NCBI GenBank assembly: GCA_002347685.1
Contig: DDWS01000051.1
Coordinates: 1 to 46,107, forward strand
Reading direction: 5' to 3'
Source of the DNA: Syntrophaceae bacterium UBA2280
Lineage (GTDB): Bacteria > Desulfobacterota > Syntrophia > Syntrophales > Smithellaceae
DNA length: 46,107 bases
Shown here: piece after piece, positions 43,420-46,107 of the stretch
How positions within the stretch are numbered: position 1 is the stretch's first letter
Layout: the number at the start of each line of letters is the position of its first letter
Translations under genes and position numbers: made by a program
Notes under the pieces: model-generated
The model's input: only the letters and a program-made list of their open reading frames with translations
Told to the model about the DNA's origin: nothing
Databases searched by the model: none

Positions 43420-45738
43420 TCATCCTATCTTGAATACTACCGTCGCCTGAGATTCTTTTCCGTCCGCCGCAGCATCGAAGAGCCATCCTTTCACCTGATC
43501 CAGAATGCACTGACGCAAGGTTTTGTTTTTGACATACCGGGTTTCAAGTTTGGCACTCTTCACCGTACCGTCGGGGTTGATGGTGAGAAGCACCACGGCC
43601 TGCCCGGATATTTTCATTCCGGCGTTACACTTTCCCATTTCGGTCAAATGGTTTTGCGCCGTGCGAAGGACCTGCTCGCGGCTCAATCCCTTTGAAACGG
43701 TCACGGACAGAATCTGAATCCCTCCGGCTTCCTCCTTCTTTTCTCCTTGTGCCGAATTCGGGAGGACCGCCAGGTCAACGCTTTCCAGGCTCTGCGCCTT
43801 GGTCCGGTAAACGGGTCCCCTGCCCATGACCGGCGCGCCCACCGCGGAATCCGACACGCCTTCAGGCAGAGGCAGGGGCTGCGAAACAGAGGTCCATTTG
43901 CCGTCGATGTTGCGCACTTCAGAATCCACGGCGACAAACGACGTGTAGGCCGTCAAAAGATGGTATGCAAACCCCAGTTTGGTGACTTCTTCCACACGGC
44001 GGTCATCATGACGCAGACTGTTGTAATCGGACAAAAGCGCAATACGGTGCCTGGCCCAGAGATATTTCAGCGCCGCATGGTCCTTTGAAGGCGAATAATG
44101 TTCCACGCTCAAAGATTCTTCATATCGCCCTGCGCCGGAAATGCCGCTGATCGTGATTTTTCCCGCGGGCCTGCCTCTCCACTTTCCGTACACCATGACG
44201 GGACGATCGGCCAGCACATCGGGAATGGCCATAGGTTCGACGTCATAGACGTCAAATCCCTCGAAGCGGACTTTCACCCGTGTCAGCACCGGCTGCGCGA
44301 TCATCGCGCGGAAACGCGAGGCTTCGACCCCGGCCCTGTCCGGATTCGTCAGCACAAAAGGCTCGCCCATGCCGATCCGGGCCATGCCTTCGATAAGATG
44401 GCGGTTGACAGCCGAACCGATGCCGAAGGCAAACAGGTTGGCCTCTCCCAGGTTTTTGCGGATCAGGTCAAAAGCCTCTTCCTCCACAGTGACATACCCG
44501 TCGGTCACGACCACGATGCTGCGGGAATATTCCTCCGGCCTTTTGAGCGCCAGGGCGCGCTTCAAAGCGGGCAGAAGCTCCGTTTGGCCTCCGCCCTGCT
44601 GACGGTCAATCACGGAAATCGCCTGACGGATGTTGGCCTGCGTCGCAGGCAGCGATTCTTCAGCCAGCAGGCTTGAGCTTCCGGAAAACAGCAGAACATT
44701 GAAACGGTCGGTGGAACGCAGGTTGCCGATCAGATCGGCCAGGAGCTTTTTGGAGACGGTCAGCGGAAATCCGTGCATGGAGCCGGACACATCCACAATG
44801 AAGATATACTCGCGCCCCGGAATATCGGCCGTGGCAATCTTTTTCGGAGGCTGCATCATGAGCACAAAGAAATTTTCTTTTTCGCCCTGCGAAAGCAAAA
44901 GGCCGCCTGCGATTTGATCACCGGCCAGACGGTAGCGCAGAATATAATCCCGGTTTCCCCCATGTGCTTCGGTCTGATCCAATGAAATGCGGGCTTCGGA
45001 GTCGCTCGTAAAAGTCGTATTCACTTTGTGCGAAGGACAAATGACGTCTTTGAGCGGCATACCGGCATGGATGGACACCGTGATATTCAATATCGTCGCG
45101 GAGGGCTCGCCCTGGCGCAGGTAGGGATTTGAGGCCCACCCGGATGCGCTTGCCGAATCCTGCGTTTTTGAATTGGCATAGCGCGGCCCCACCACTGTCG
45201 GATAAACAAATTCATAGACCCGGTCGGTCGGAACCAGAAGCTCCGTGTATTTGAGTTCCACCCGGACATCGTCTCCGGGCATGATATTGGCGACATTCAT
45301 CTGAAAGACATTGGGACGATGCTGCTCAAGCAGCGAGGCGTTCTTCCCGGCATCCCGCGCCTGCTCATAAATCCTTCGTGCCTCATCGCGACGGGAGATT
45401 TTTGCCTCGACCACCCGCCTGCCGATGGTCATCTTCATGCCGTAAACGGCGGCGCGCGTGGAGGCGGGAAAAATGTAGACCGCCTCGATCGGACGGATCC
45501 CTTCATTTTTATATATCTGCGTGACGGTCACATCCGCCATGACACCCACGATCGTCACAGCAGCCAAAGTCGATTTGAGCGGCATCCGGTCCGTCGCCTC
45601 ATCATCACTGTGAACAAAAAAATAGGGGGACAACGAACGGTGATCCCCATTCTGTGCCGCAGCCGTGCCGCTCATCCACAAAAATACCGCCAAGAGCGCG
45701 CTTACCATCCAAAACCATTGCTTCATTTCTTTCATCAT
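43420..45738 (-). CDS. Exported VIT-VWA protein with TonB-C-like C terminus
   Basis: 772 residues; ATGs at 45738 and 45735 both follow GGGAGG. Signal peptide (FWMVSALLAVFLWMSGTAAA). VIT domain about 45-180 (VMADVTVTQIYKNEGIRPIE, AVYIFPASTRAAVYGMKMTI, SLLEQHRPNVFQMNVANIMP). VWA domain about 308-480 with an intact MIDAS Asp316-x-Ser318-x-Ser320 (IFIVDVSGSMHG) and VVVTDGYVTVEEE. The region 490-680 is beta-rich. The last 85 residues (AVVLLTINPDGTVKSAKLET, LRQCILDQVKGWLFDAAADG) resemble the TonB-C/AgmX-type partner-binding fold. Many proteobacterial VIT-VWA proteins are sortase or envelope targets; here no LPXTG-like end is present, and no sortase is nearby. Probably a periplasmic or outer-envelope adhesion or assembly factor. 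Confidence 0.9.
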   Translation of the reverse strand: MMKEMKQWFWMVSALLAVFLWMSGTAAAQNGDHRSLSPYFFVHSDDEATDRMPLKSTLAAVTIVGVMADVTVTQIYKNEGIRPIEAVYIFPASTRAAVYGMKMTIGRRVVEAKISRRDEARRIYEQARDAGKNASLLEQHRPNVFQMNVANIMPGDDVRVELKYTELLVPTDRVYEFVYPTVVGPRYANSKTQDSASASGWASNPYLRQGEPSATILNITVSIHAGMPLKDVICPSHKVNTTFTSDSEARISLDQTEAHGGNRDYILRYRLAGDQIAGGLLLSQGEKENFFVLMMQPPKKIATADIPGREYIFIVDVSGSMHGFPLTVSKKLLADLIGNLRSTDRFNVLLFSGSSSLLAEESLPATQANIRQAISVIDRQQGGGQTELLPALKRALALKRPEEYSRSIVVVTDGYVTVEEEAFDLIRKNLGEANLFAFGIGSAVNRHLIEGMARIGMGEPFVLTNPDRAGVEASRFRAMIAQPVLTRVKVRFEGFDVYDVEPMAIPDVLADRPVMVYGKWRGRPAGKITISGISGAGRYEESLSVEHYSPSKDHAALKYLWARHRIALLSDYNSLRHDDRRVEEVTKLGFAYHLLTAYTSFVAVDSEVRNIDGKWTSVSQPLPLPEGVSDSAVGAPVMGRGPVYRTKAQSLESVDLAVLPNSAQGEKKEEAGGIQILSVTVSKGLSREQVLRTAQNHLTEMGKCNAGMKISGQAVVLLTINPDGTVKSAKLETRYVKNKTLRQCILDQVKGWLFDAAADGKESQATVVFKIG

Positions 45739-45943
45739 GGAACCTCCCTCAAAGAATTTTGAATGTTAGACAAAAGACCCATGAGAAAAGTTCCCGAATT
45801 TTTCATATTTCGTTTAACGGCTTTAACACTTCATATAAAGAGAGATGGAAAAGCAGGCCGGAAGGCGGATTTGCCTGCGTCTACAGATATATTATCTACT
45901 TTCATATTAAACACTTACGTATTTTTTCATTCATATTGGTTTT

Positions 45944-45960
45944 CTGGCACGATAATTTCA
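45944..45960 (+). promoter_or_regulatory. Possible sigma-54-like promoter of the last gene
   Basis: CTGGCACGATAATTTCA resembles CTGGCACG-N4-TTGCA with one mismatch at the -12 position (TTTC for TTGC). It is about 50 bases before the ATG at 46010. The mismatch hits a key base, so this is weak. Confidence 0.3.
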
Positions 45961-46009
45961 TTAGTATAAAGGCAAATGAGACCAATACCCCAAAGGGAGG
46001 GAACAGATC

Positions 46010-46107
46010 ATGAAAAAGACATTAGGAACAGTGGTAACGGCAGCGGCAGTAGTTCTTTTGACGGCAACCTTCGGATTCGCCGAATACGCAGCGGCGGGCG
46101 CAGCAAA
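46010..46107 (+). CDS. Start of a secreted protein, cut by the window end
   Basis: ATG 46010 with GGGAGGG about 9 nt upstream. The visible 32 codons are a classic signal peptide (MKKTLGTVVTAAAVVLLTAT, then FGFAEYAAAGAA). Nothing can be said about the mature protein. It is divergent from the VIT-VWA gene. Confidence 0.75.
   Translation, partial: MKKTLGTVVTAAAVVLLTATFGFAEYAAAGAA

Overview
The window looks like a chromosomal segment of a Gram-negative, motile, environmentally responsive bacterium, most likely a deltaproteobacterium (Desulfobacterota, perhaps Syntrophales-like). The pointers are Sec-exported repeat proteins, a methyl-accepting chemotaxis protein, hybrid PAS kinases with a sigma-54 activator, CFI-box-CTERM proteins, and degenerate intergenic repeats. 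This placement is inference from gene content. No rRNA, tRNA or CRISPR array was seen.

Layout. (1) 1-4671: a secreted papain-like protease ending in a CFI-box-CTERM domain (minus strand); a scar holding the 3' end of a DAHP synthase gene next to a transposase tail; then a two-gene operon of a small regulator-like protein and a BtrH-type acyltransferase-like protein. (2) 5055-8176: a graveyard with a frameshifted GNAT acetyltransferase, a stop-interrupted MNT nucleotidyltransferase, and an ISAzo13-like transposase whose end has been replaced by the tail of what looks like an IS110 transposase. One intact secreted coiled-coil protein (6262-7212) sits among them. (3) 8224-16280: exported repeat proteins (ankyrin, Sel1) and a 1815-residue exported protein with a nucleotidyltransferase-like signature, long coiled coils, three Cys-bearing tandem repeats and a zinc-ribbon-like end. 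(4) 16451-20058: an MrfA/YprA-type helicase whose 3' end is duplicated on the far side of a phosphoribosyltransferase gene. (5) 20241-28673: a MarR protein fused to the C-terminal domain of a molybdopterin oxidoreductase, an unrecognised protein, a hybrid histidine kinase, an NtrC-type activator, then a sigma-54-like promoter with an upstream palindrome leading into a small protein and a chemoreceptor. (6) 28730-36888: a COG2509-type flavoprotein, a PanP-like PLP decarboxylase, an acyl-CoA ligase and an MMPL/RND exporter fused to a methyltransferase. (7) 37299-41428: a REC-TPR protein, a minimal histidine kinase and a TPR protein in one operon, facing a J-domain protein across a repeat cluster. 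(8) 41622-46107: a second CFI-box-CTERM protein, a VIT-VWA protein with a TonB-C-like end, and the start of a secreted protein.

The best candidates for undescribed biology are: the exported giant protein with its nucleotidyltransferase-like motif and its Sel1 partner; the MMPL exporter-methyltransferase fusion beside an acyl-CoA ligase; the REC-TPR / mini-kinase / TPR operon; the MarR-molybdopterin-domain fusion; the helicase-tail duplication bracketing a PRTase gene; and the pair of near-identical CFI-box-CTERM tails on two unrelated exported proteins.
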